The translations under genes and the position numbers were made by a program. This document shows positions 9,105 to 16,840 of a DNA stretch of 64,000 nucleotides, in pieces. Position 1 is the first letter of the stretch. Every line of letters starts with the position of its first letter. The stretch spans positions 7,043,001 through 7,107,000 of the forward strand of contig NZ_CP023694.1 of the NCBI RefSeq assembly GCF_008705135.1, in the 5' to 3' direction. The stretch is from Streptomyces coeruleorubidus. Lineage in GTDB: Bacteria > Actinomycetota > Actinomycetes > Streptomycetales > Streptomycetaceae. A model generated the notes under the pieces. The model saw only the letters and a list, made by a program, of their open reading frames with translations. It was not told where the DNA came from and searched no databases.

Positions 9105-9892
9105 GGGCAACCCCCGCATAGAGGGGCATCTCGTCGCCCGCGCTGCTCACCGAGCTCGGGATGCCACCGAGCGGCCGGCACCACGCCGGGCTCCACCAGT
9201 TCAAGGCCCGTGAAGAACGCCGAGAACTCGTCGCGGGTACGCACCTGCGCCGCCGTCCCGCCCTTGCGGTACACCTCGACGACCCGCTCCCAGGTCTCCG
9301 GGTCGAAGTCGCCCGTGGCGTGCGAGAGCGTCAAGTAGCTTCCGGACGGCAGGGGTTCGAGCAGCTCGCGGACGATCCGCCTGGGCTCGTCCTCGTCGCC
9401 CACCAGGTGCAGCAGGGCCACCAGGGACAGCGCGATCGGCTGGGTGAAGTCGAGGGTCTCCCGCGCCGCCGCGATGATCTTCCCCGGTTCCCGCACGTCG
9501 CCGTGGACGTAGGCGGTCTTTCCCTCCGGCGCGCTGTGCAGCAGCGCCTGGGCGTGCCGGAGGACGATCGGATCGTTGTCCGCGTACACCACCCGGGCCT
9601 GCGGGACGATCCCCTGGACGATCTGGTGGAGGTTCGGCTCGGTCGGAATGCCGGTGCCGATGTCGAGGAACTGCCGGACGCCTCGCCCGGCCAGCAGCCG
9701 GGAGGCGCGGTGCATGAACAGGCGGTTGGTCAGCGCCAATTCCCTGGTGGCGGGGAAGAGGGAGATCACCTGCTCGGCCGCTTCCACGTCGACCGGGTAG
9801 TTGTCCTTCCCGCCGAGGTAGTAGTCGTACATGCGTGCCGAGTGGGGTTTGCCGGTGTCGATCTGTCCCCCGCTGGTCCCGGCGTCTGTCAC
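9094..9892 (-). CDS. SAV2177/DUF574-type SAM-dependent methyltransferase, apparent C-terminal frameshift
   Basis: The protein contains the family hallmarks ARMYDYYLGGKDNYPVD, LTNRLFMHRA, FLDIGTGIPTEPNLHQI (SAM-binding loop), VVYADNDP and LSLVALLHLVGDEDEP. GTG 9892 is chosen because GGAGG lies exactly six bases upstream, better than ATG 9907. The original frame runs on to 8876, through the terminator and into the antisense of the LLM gene. Shifting by one base near 9150-9160 instead gives GDEMPLYAGVARKP and a stop at 9094, with much better third-position G/C. A restored protein would have about 265 residues, the family's usual length. Either the gene has a recent indel or the sequence has an error. 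The substrate is unknown; the family is greatly expanded in Streptomyces. Confidence 0.7.
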
Positions 9893-10053
9893 GTGAGGCC
9901 TCCGCATCTCCGCGTGCGTGGGCGCTCTTCCTGAATCCCCCTCGAACGCCCGGTCGATCGTGAGGCTAGCGAAAATTCCCGGGTGCTGCCGGTGATGGCT
10001 CTGTACGGTGGGCGTATCCGCAGTTCAGGCCACTGATCAAAGGTCGACCCACC

Positions 10054-11523
10054 GTGTTTCTGACCATCACGACCACCGGCACCCCGGAGCGTCCCGCCAC
10101 CGAACTCGGCTTCCTGCTGCACAAGCATCCCGAGAAGGCGCAGGCGTTCTCCACGTCCTACGGCACGGCCCACGTCCTCTACCCCGAGGCGGACGCCGAG
10201 CGCTGCACGGCGGCGCTGCTGCTGGAGGTCGACGCGGTGGCCCTGGTCCGGCGCGGCAAGGGCAAGGGCAAGGGCCGGGGCGGCGCCCCGGACGCGGCAC
10301 TCGCGCAGTACGTCAACGACCGCCCGTACGCCGCCTCCTCCCTCCTCGCCGTGGCGCTGAGCGGCGTGTTCTCCAGCGCGATGAAGGGCGTCTGCAACGC
10401 GAGGCCCGAACTGCCCGGCGTACCCCGGCCGTTGCGCATCGAGGTGCCGGCGCTGCCCGCCCGCGGCGGCGAGGGGCTCGTGCGGCGGCTCTTCGAACCG
10501 CTGGGCTGGACGGTCACGGCCGAGCCCGTGCCGCTGGACACCGAGTTCCCGCAGTGGGGCGACTCGCGCTACGTCCGGCTCGAACTGGAGTCCGCGGACC
10601 GCACCCTCGCCGAGGCCCTGCGCCACCTCTACGTCCTGCTCCCGGTCCTGGACGACGCCAAGCACTACTGGGTCTCCTCCGACGAGGTCGACAAGCTGCT
10701 GCGCGCCGGTGAGGGCTGGCTGCCCGGCCACCCGGAGCAGAAGCTGATCACCAGCCGCTACCTCTCGCGCCGCTGGTCGCTGACCCGGCAGGCGACGGAG
10801 CGGCTGGAGCTGGTGCGGCTGGCCGAGGCCGACGACAGCGAGGTCGAGGAGATCGACAACGCGGTCGAGGCGGAGACCGAGACCGAGGAGCGGCCGACCC
10901 CGCTGGCCGTACAGCGCCGGGAGGCCATCACCGCCGCCCTCAAGGCCTCCGGGGCCGCCCGGGTGCTCGATCTCGGCTGCGGCCAGGGCCAGTTGGTGCA
11001 GGCTCTCCTCAAGGACCCGGCGTTCACGGAGATCGTGGGACTGGACGTGTCGATGCGCGCGCTCACCATCGCCTCCCGCCGGCTGAAGCTGGACCGCATG
11101 GGGGAGCGGCAGGCCGCGCGCGTCAAGCTCCTCCAGGGCTCGCTCGCCTACACCGACAACCGGCTCAAGGGGTACGACGCCGCCGTGCTCAGCGAGGTGA
11201 TCGAGCACCTCGACCTGCCCCGGCTGCCCGCCCTGGAGTACGCCGTGTTCGGTGCCGCACGGCCCAGGACGGTCCTCGTGACGACCCCGAACGTCGAGTA
11301 CAACGTGCGCTGGGAGAGCCTCCCGGCCGGCCACGTCCGGCACGGCGACCACCGCTTCGAGTGGACCCGCGCGCAGTTCCGGGCCTGGGCGGAGGCGGTG
11401 GCCGAACGGCACGGCTATAGGGCCGAGTTCATACCCGTCGGCCCGGACGACCCGGAGGTGGGGCCGCCCACCCAGATGGCCGTGTTCACACTGACCACCC
11501 CGAAGGAGGCGAAGGCGGCATGA
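10054..11523 (+). CDS. hen1: 3'-terminal RNA ribose 2'-O-methyltransferase Hen1
   Basis: A 489-residue bacterial Hen1. The N-terminal half (MFLTITTTGTPERPATELGFLLHKHP) is the Hen1-N domain that contacts Pnkp. The C-terminal half is the methyltransferase with the SAM loop VLDLGCGQGQLVQALL (from about residue 303) and the metal-binding signature EVIEHLD (E381, E384, H385), with further histidines in RHGDHRFEW. It methylates the 2'-OH at the 3' end of cleaved RNA before ligation, protecting the repaired site from renewed cutting. A Lys/Gly-rich stretch (KGKGKGRGG, about residues 68-80) lies within the N domain. The start is GTG 10054. The stop overlaps the ATG of pnkp by four bases (ATGA), so the two are coupled. 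Confidence 0.93.
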   Translation: MFLTITTTGTPERPATELGFLLHKHPEKAQAFSTSYGTAHVLYPEADAERCTAALLLEVDAVALVRRGKGKGKGRGGAPDAALAQYVNDRPYAASSLLAVALSGVFSSAMKGVCNARPELPGVPRPLRIEVPALPARGGEGLVRRLFEPLGWTVTAEPVPLDTEFPQWGDSRYVRLELESADRTLAEALRHLYVLLPVLDDAKHYWVSSDEVDKLLRAGEGWLPGHPEQKLITSRYLSRRWSLTRQATERLELVRLAEADDSEVEEIDNAVEAETETEERPTPLAVQRREAITAALKASGAARVLDLGCGQGQLVQALLKDPAFTEIVGLDVSMRALTIASRRLKLDRMGERQAARVKLLQGSLAYTDNRLKGYDAAVLSEVIEHLDLPRLPALEYAVFGAARPRTVLVTTPNVEYNVRWESLPAGHVRHGDHRFEWTRAQFRAWAEAVAERHGYRAEFIPVGPDDPEVGPPTQMAVFTLTTPKEAKAA

Positions 11524-14060
11524 CCGACGTACGCGAAGGGCGCGTCCTGCCCGTCACCGACCTCTCCCTGGTGGTCCTCGTCGGCGCCTCCGGCTCGGGC
11601 AAGTCCACGTTCGCCCGCAGGCACTTCAAGCCGACCGAGATCATCTCGTCCGACTTCTGCCGCGGTCTCGTCTCGGACGACGAGAACGACCAGAGCGCCA
11701 CCAAGGACGCCTTCGACGTCCTGCACTACATCGCGGGCAAGCGCCTCGCCGCGGGCCGCCGCACCGTCGTGGACGCGACCAGCGTGCAGCCCGAGGCGCG
11801 CCGTCAGCTCGTCGAGCTGGCCAGGCGGTACGACGTCCTGCCGATAGCCATCGTGCTCGACGTGCCCGAGAACGTGTGCGCCGAGCGCAACGCGGCCCGC
11901 ACCGACCGTGCCGACATGCCCCGCCGGGTCATCCAGCGCCACATCCGCGAACTCCGCCGCTCCCTCAGGCAGCTGGAGCGCGAGGGCTTCCGCAAGGTGC
12001 ACGTCCTGCGGGGCGCGGAGGACGTCGAGCAGGCCACCGTCGTCACCGAGAAGCGCTTCAACGACCTGACCCACCTCACCGGCCCCTTCGACATCATCGG
12101 CGACATCCACGGCTGCTCCGCCGAACTGGAGTCGCTGCTCGTCAAGCTGGGCTACACGGACGGGGTCCACCCCGAGGGCCGGACCGCCGTCTTCGTGGGC
12201 GACCTGGTCGACCGCGGCCCCGACAGCCCGGCCGTGCTGCGCCGCGTGATGGCGATGGTGAAGTCGGGCAACGCCCTGTGCGTGCCCGGCAACCACGAGA
12301 ACAAGTACGGCCGGTACCTGCGCGGCCGCAAGGTCCAGCACACCCACGGCCTCGCCGAGACCATCGAGCAGATGGCGGGCGAGAGCGAGGAGTTCGCCGC
12401 CGAGGTACGGCAGTTCATCGACGGCCTCGTCAGCCACTACGTCCTCGACGGCGGCCGGCTGGTCGTCTGCCACGCCGGGCTGCCCGAGAGGTACCACGGC
12501 CGCACCTCCGGCCGGGTCCGCAGCCACGCCCTGTACGGCGACACGACCGGGGAGACCGACGAGTTCGGCCTGCCGGTGCGCTACCCGTGGGCGGAGGAGT
12601 ACCGGGGCCGCGCGGCAGTCGTGTACGGCCACACCCCGGTCCCGGAGGCCACCTGGCTCAACAACACCATCTGCCTGGACACCGGCGCCGTCTTCGGCGG
12701 CAAGCTCACCGCGCTGCGCTGGCCGGAGCGTGAGCTGGTCGACGTCCCCGCCGAGCGGGTCTGGTACGAGCCGGCGAAGCCGCTGCGCTCCGAGGCCCCC
12801 GGCGGGCAGGACGGCCGCCCGCTGGATCTGGCGGACGTGCAGGGCCGCCGGGTCGTGGAGACCCGGCACCAGGGCCGGATCTCGATCCGAGAGGAGAACG
12901 CGGCAGCGGCCCTGGAGGTCATGAGCCGCTTCGCGGTGGACCCCCGGCTGCTGCCCTACCTCCCGCCGACGATGGCCCCGACCGCGACCTCGCACGTCGA
13001 CGGCTACCTGGAGCACCCGGCCGAGGCCTTCGCGCAGTACGCGGCGGACGGTGTCGCCCGGGTCGTGTGCGAGGAGAAGCACATGGGCTCGCGTGCGGTG
13101 GCCCTGGTGTGCCGGGACGCGGAGACGGCCCGCAAGCGCTTCGGCGTCGACGGCCCGACGGGCTCCCTCTACACCCGCACCGGCCGCCCGTTCCTCGACG
13201 ACGACGCCCTCACCGAGGAGATCCTCGGCCGGGTGCGCACGGCGATCGGCGAGGCCGGCCTCTGGGACCACCTCGAGACGGACTGGCTGCTGCTGGACGC
13301 CGAGCTGATGCCCTGGTCGCTGAAGGCGTCCGGGCTGCTGCGGTCGCAGTACGCAGCCGTCGGTGCCGCGTCCGGCGCGGTGCTCCCGGGCGCGCTGGCC
13401 GCGCTGGAGGGCGCGGCGGCACGGGGCGTCGACGTGACCGGACTGCTGACCCGCACCCGGGAACGGTCCGCCGACGCCGTCGCGTTCACCGAGGCGTATC
13501 GCCGCTACTGCTGGACCACGGACGGCCTGGACGGCGTCCGCCTGGCTCCGTTCCAGATCCTCGCGGTCCAGGGCCGCAGCCTCGCCGGACTCCCGCACGA
13601 CGAGCAGCTCGCCCTGCTCGACCGGCTCGTCGAGCACGACGGCAGCGGCCTGCTCCAGACCACCCGTCGGCTCTACGTCGACACGGGCGACCCCGAGTCC
13701 GTCCGGGCCGGTGTCGACTGGTGGCTGGAGATGACCGGCCGCGGCGGCGAGGGCATGGTCGTCAAGCCGGTCGGAGCACTGGTCCGCGACGGCCAGGGGC
13801 GCCTGGTGCAGCCCGGCATCAAGTGCCGCGGCCGCGAGTACCTGCGGATCATCTACGGCCCGGAGTACACCCGCCCGGAGAACCTGGCCCGCCTGCGCTC
13901 GCGGTTCCTCAACCACAAGCGGTCCCTGGCGATCCGCGAGTACGCGCTCGGTCTGGAGGCCCTGGACCGGCTGGCCGAGGGCGAGCCGCTGTGGCGGGTG
14001 CACGAGGCGGTGTTCGGGGTGCTGGCGCTGGAGTCGGAGCCGGTGGACCCGCGGCTGTGA
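11520..14060 (+). CDS. pnkp: Polynucleotide kinase-phosphatase with adenylyltransferase domain
   Basis: An 846-residue three-domain RNA end-healing enzyme. The kinase P-loop GASGSGKST is at residues 22-30, with SDFCRGLVSDDEND and VVDATSVQPEAR following. The calcineurin-like phosphatase shows GDIHG (194-198), GDLVDRGPDS, GNHENKY, CHAGLPERYHG and YGHTPVP. The C-terminal ligase-like domain has the nucleophile in EEKHMGSRA (K520) and GGEGMVVKP. Bacterial Pnkp phosphorylates 5'-OH ends and removes 2',3'-cyclic phosphates. It seals RNA only in complex with Hen1, encoded immediately upstream and overlapping. All key residues are present and the length is normal, so the pair should be active. Typical substrates are tRNAs cut by ribotoxins. 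Confidence 0.95.
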   Translation: MTDVREGRVLPVTDLSLVVLVGASGSGKSTFARRHFKPTEIISSDFCRGLVSDDENDQSATKDAFDVLHYIAGKRLAAGRRTVVDATSVQPEARRQLVELARRYDVLPIAIVLDVPENVCAERNAARTDRADMPRRVIQRHIRELRRSLRQLEREGFRKVHVLRGAEDVEQATVVTEKRFNDLTHLTGPFDIIGDIHGCSAELESLLVKLGYTDGVHPEGRTAVFVGDLVDRGPDSPAVLRRVMAMVKSGNALCVPGNHENKYGRYLRGRKVQHTHGLAETIEQMAGESEEFAAEVRQFIDGLVSHYVLDGGRLVVCHAGLPERYHGRTSGRVRSHALYGDTTGETDEFGLPVRYPWAEEYRGRAAVVYGHTPVPEATWLNNTICLDTGAVFGGKLTALRWPERELVDVPAERVWYEPAKPLRSEAPGGQDGRPLDLADVQGRRVVETRHQGRISIREENAAAALEVMSRFAVDPRLLPYLPPTMAPTATSHVDGYLEHPAEAFAQYAADGVARVVCEEKHMGSRAVALVCRDAETARKRFGVDGPTGSLYTRTGRPFLDDDALTEEILGRVRTAIGEAGLWDHLETDWLLLDAELMPWSLKASGLLRSQYAAVGAASGAVLPGALAALEGAAARGVDVTGLLTRTRERSADAVAFTEAYRRYCWTTDGLDGVRLAPFQILAVQGRSLAGLPHDEQLALLDRLVEHDGSGLLQTTRRLYVDTGDPESVRAGVDWWLEMTGRGGEGMVVKPVGALVRDGQGRLVQPGIKCRGREYLRIIYGPEYTRPENLARLRSRFLNHKRSLAIREYALGLEALDRLAEGEPLWRVHEAVFGVLALESEPVDPRL

Positions 14061-14072
14061 CCCGTGGAGCCG

Positions 14073-14118
14073 ACTTCCGGCCGGGGTGCGCCACGGCGGC
14101 GCGGACCTGGCCGGAAGT
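14073..14118 (+). terminator. Terminator hairpin after pnkp
   Basis: A perfect 10-bp inverted repeat, ACTTCCGGCC (14073-14082) against GGCCGGAAGT (14109-14118). The 26-base GC-rich loop can itself fold. It lies 13 bases after the pnkp stop and before the comparatively AT-rich promoter stretch of the next operon. Confidence 0.5.
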
Positions 14119-14214
14119 TGTGATCCGGACCCCAACTGTCCCTGGTTAACCGTTGGTTGCCGTGCTAACTTCGCTGGTCGGTCAGGCAGGTGAACCGACT
14201 CAGGGGGAAAGTCG

Positions 14215-15732
14215 GTGCGGACAGGTGCGACGCCCGGCGAGTCCGGCGCCGATTGCGGACATCAGCCGGACTTCGAGCTGCTGTTACGGCTCACCGAGGT
14301 CCTCTGCGAGCTGGCCTGCGTGGAAGACGCGCCGAGCCGGGTGCAGTTCGCCGGTCTGCTGGGAGGGCAGCTCGGCCGGCAGGTCGACATCCGCGGCGTC
14401 AGGCTCCGTGAGGACGTGGCCGGCCTGGTGACCGCCGCGCTGAGCGTGGCGGGCGGGGAACACGTACTTGTCGGAGTGGTCCGCATCCTCGAAGGAGCCC
14501 CGGCCGGAGACGAACTCGAACGGCTGATCGCTCCTGTTCCCGTCCTGGCCGGGCCGTTGTCCAAAGACGACGAGAAGAGCGCCCGCGTCGCGCTCACCCG
14601 CGGCGACCTGCCCGCCGCACGGTTACGGGACGGTCTGGCCGAGGAACTCGCCGGTGTCGACCTCCCCGACGGACTCACCCCCGAGCAGCTCTTCACGCAC
14701 CTGCTCGAATGGAACACGCAGGAGGACGGCCTGCCGCCCGTCGTCGTCCTCCTCGATCACGCGGCCCGTCTCGCCCGGACCGTCGAACACCGCCTCGTGC
14801 TGAGCGCATGGGTCGACGACTGGGCCGGGCGCGAGGGCCTGACCGCGGAGTTGGCGAGGCGCCGGGAAAGACGCGTCGCGGTGGTGTGGTCGCCCGACAT
14901 CCCCCGCACCCTCGTCGTCGCCGTCGAACCGGCCCGGGACGGCAGCACGGACGTGGTCGTGCGGACCTGGACGAACGCCACCCCGGGCCGGTGGGACCCA
15001 CGCCCCGGCGAACCGGACACCATCCCCCTGGACGACCTCGGCCGAGCGGTCGACAAGGCGCTCCGGCGCGGCACCCGGCTCTGGCTGGTGCCGCGCGAAC
15101 CGGACTCGGGCGGACTCCAGGAGCCGCCTGCGTACATAGAGTTCATCCTTCCGTACGATCTGCTGAACCACGATGTGGCGGGGTTGACGTTCGCCATCGG
15201 CGACGGTGAGCCCACTCCGCTCGGCCTGCGGTACGGGGTACATCTACGCAGCCTCGAACGCATGCGTACGGACAACGCCGTGGTCCGGCAGCAGTGGAAG
15301 CGGCGCTGGGCGGCTCTGAAGCAGCATGGGATCTCGGTGCACGCCTGGAGAGAAGCGGACGCCCGGCGGCTGCGCGCGTGGCAGATCGCGCTCGCCGGGG
15401 AATCAAGAAGTACGGCAGTGCTGTTGGACGCGCCGTCCGGGGCGTCGGCCCTGGAGGCGCTCAAAGCGGCGATCGCGGAGGGGATCGGGCTGGCCGTCTG
15501 GGACCGCAGAGGTGTGTTCATAGAGGAGAGGCGCGAAGTGGTGACCGCGGTCTTCGCGGCCGTCACGATGCCCGTGCAGCTTCCTTCCGTCATTCACCGC
15601 ATGCGTCGGAACGCCGAGAGTGGCGCGGAGGACGCGGTCCAGTATCTGGCCCGGAACGTCGGATTCCTTTGGGACGACCCCACTCGAGTCGTCGACATCC
15701 AGACCACCGACCCCGGCGATCTCGCCAGCTGA
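14215..15732 (+). CDS. VMAP-like adaptor: effector-associated domain plus VMAP-C, with two TTA codons
   Basis: A 505-residue protein that I assign to the vWA-MoxR-associated proteins. Residues ~20-110 (FELLLRLTEVLCELACVEDAPSRVQFAGLL ... LVGVVRILEGAPAGDELERLI, abridged here) look like an EAD2-type effector-associated domain. The C-terminal half has VMAP-C hallmarks: YIEFILPYDLLN, PLGLRYGVHLRSLERMR, WKRRWAALK and GIGLAVWDRRG. Family knowledge places VMAP as the third member of a ternary system with a MoxR ATPase and a vWA protein, which are the next two genes. Here it probably links the core to effectors. GTG 14215 follows GGGGGAAA by five bases. TTA codons at 14284-14286 (codon 24) and 14623-14625 (codon 137) suggest bldA dependence. 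It is the first gene of a long co-directional run. Confidence 0.75.
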   Translation: MRTGATPGESGADCGHQPDFELLLRLTEVLCELACVEDAPSRVQFAGLLGGQLGRQVDIRGVRLREDVAGLVTAALSVAGGEHVLVGVVRILEGAPAGDELERLIAPVPVLAGPLSKDDEKSARVALTRGDLPAARLRDGLAEELAGVDLPDGLTPEQLFTHLLEWNTQEDGLPPVVVLLDHAARLARTVEHRLVLSAWVDDWAGREGLTAELARRRERRVAVVWSPDIPRTLVVAVEPARDGSTDVVVRTWTNATPGRWDPRPGEPDTIPLDDLGRAVDKALRRGTRLWLVPREPDSGGLQEPPAYIEFILPYDLLNHDVAGLTFAIGDGEPTPLGLRYGVHLRSLERMRTDNAVVRQQWKRRWAALKQHGISVHAWREADARRLRAWQIALAGESRSTAVLLDAPSGASALEALKAAIAEGIGLAVWDRRGVFIEERREVVTAVFAAVTMPVQLPSVIHRMRRNAESGAEDAVQYLARNVGFLWDDPTRVVDIQTTDPGDLAS

Positions 15733-15748
15733 GCTAGGAGGCTTCGGC

Positions 15749-16840
15749 ATGAGCGCACAGGAACGGACGGCAGCGGACGACTGGAAGGTGTTCCACGCCA
15801 CCGGACGCCCGCAGGACGCCCCACCCGTGCTGCCGGACCCGCCGCCCTGGCGGAGGTTCCGCGGCGGTCCCGTCGAGACCCCGCCCCCGGACGACGCCGA
15901 GGCCGCCCTGCGCCGCCTGGGACCCGGCGGCCTCACACCCCAGCTCGACGAGGAGCAGATCGAGACGGTCAACGCCGCCCTGCTGCTGCGCCGCCCGCTG
16001 CTGATCACCGGCCCTCCCGGCGTCGGCAAGTCGACGCTCGCCTACCTGATCTCGCGTGAGCTGGGCCTCGGCCGGGTACTCGAATGGAACATCGTGAGCC
16101 GTACGAGTCTGCGTGACGGCTTGTACGTCCACGACGCCATGGGCCGCGCCCAGGCCATCGCCGCCTGGCAGGCGGGGCTGCGCGACGCGGCACGGGCGGA
16201 GCCGGTGTTCGAAGAAGGCGAACAGGCCGTCAACCCCGCGACCGTGTCAAAAGATCGTCAACTTGCGCCGGTTATAGGCGAGTTCATTACACTGGGACCA
16301 CTGGGCACCGCCCTGCTGCCCTACGAACGGCCCCGGGTGCTTCTCGTCGACGAACTCGACAAGAGCGACATCGACCTGCCGAACGACCTGTTGCACGTTC
16401 TGGAGAATGGAAGTTATGAGGTTCCCGAGCTGGTGCGTGACGCCGCCGACACGGCGAGCGTGCACACCAGCGATCCGGGAGGCCGGGCCGTGGTGCGCAA
16501 CGGACGCGTCGAGTGCCGGGAGTTCCCGGTCGTGGTGATCACCAGCAACGGGGAGCGGGAGTTCCCCGCCGCCTTCCGCCGCCGCTGCCTGCCGATGGAG
16601 ATGCACACCCCCACCCGGGAGCAACTACTGGCCATGGTGGAAGGGCACTTGGGACTCAGGCCGCGAGGCACCGAAGACCTCGTCGACCTGTTCGTTCAGC
16701 GGGTCCAGGCGGGTGGCGTCCACTCCCTCGACCAGTTGCTCAACGCTGTCCAGATGACTACCGCGGGTGGTTTTCAGGCTGACGGTGACGGGCGTAAGCT
16801 CGTCGAACTGCTGCTCCGCGACCTCGCGAAGGGCCGCTGA
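15749..16840 (+). CDS. MoxR-type AAA+ ATPase
   Basis: A 363-residue AAA+ protein of the MoxR branch: Walker A GPPGVGKST, Walker B VLLVDELDKSD, sensor-1 segment VVVITSNGERE, arginine-finger region AFRRRCL and a C-terminal lid helix bundle. MoxR ATPases act as chaperones for vWA-domain partners; the partner is presumably the vWA-like N-terminus of the next protein. ATG 15749 has AGGAGG about eight bases upstream and sits 16 bases after the VMAP stop. The stop overlaps the next start (TGATG). Codons 165-181 (about 16241-16291) use many codons that are rare in Streptomyces (tca, aaa, caa, ctt, ata, att, aca), unlike the rest of the gene. Confidence 0.88.
   Translation: MSAQERTAADDWKVFHATGRPQDAPPVLPDPPPWRRFRGGPVETPPPDDAEAALRRLGPGGLTPQLDEEQIETVNAALLLRRPLLITGPPGVGKSTLAYLISRELGLGRVLEWNIVSRTSLRDGLYVHDAMGRAQAIAAWQAGLRDAARAEPVFEEGEQAVNPATVSKDRQLAPVIGEFITLGPLGTALLPYERPRVLLVDELDKSDIDLPNDLLHVLENGSYEVPELVRDAADTASVHTSDPGGRAVVRNGRVECREFPVVVITSNGEREFPAAFRRRCLPMEMHTPTREQLLAMVEGHLGLRPRGTEDLVDLFVQRVQAGGVHSLDQLLNAVQMTTAGGFQADGDGRKLVELLLRDLAKGR

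Noticed and set aside
11415..14135. A 906-residue open frame antisense to pnkp, and a similar one over hen1
   Set aside because: The sense strand carries complete catalytic motifs and good codon use. The antisense frames have low-complexity composition.
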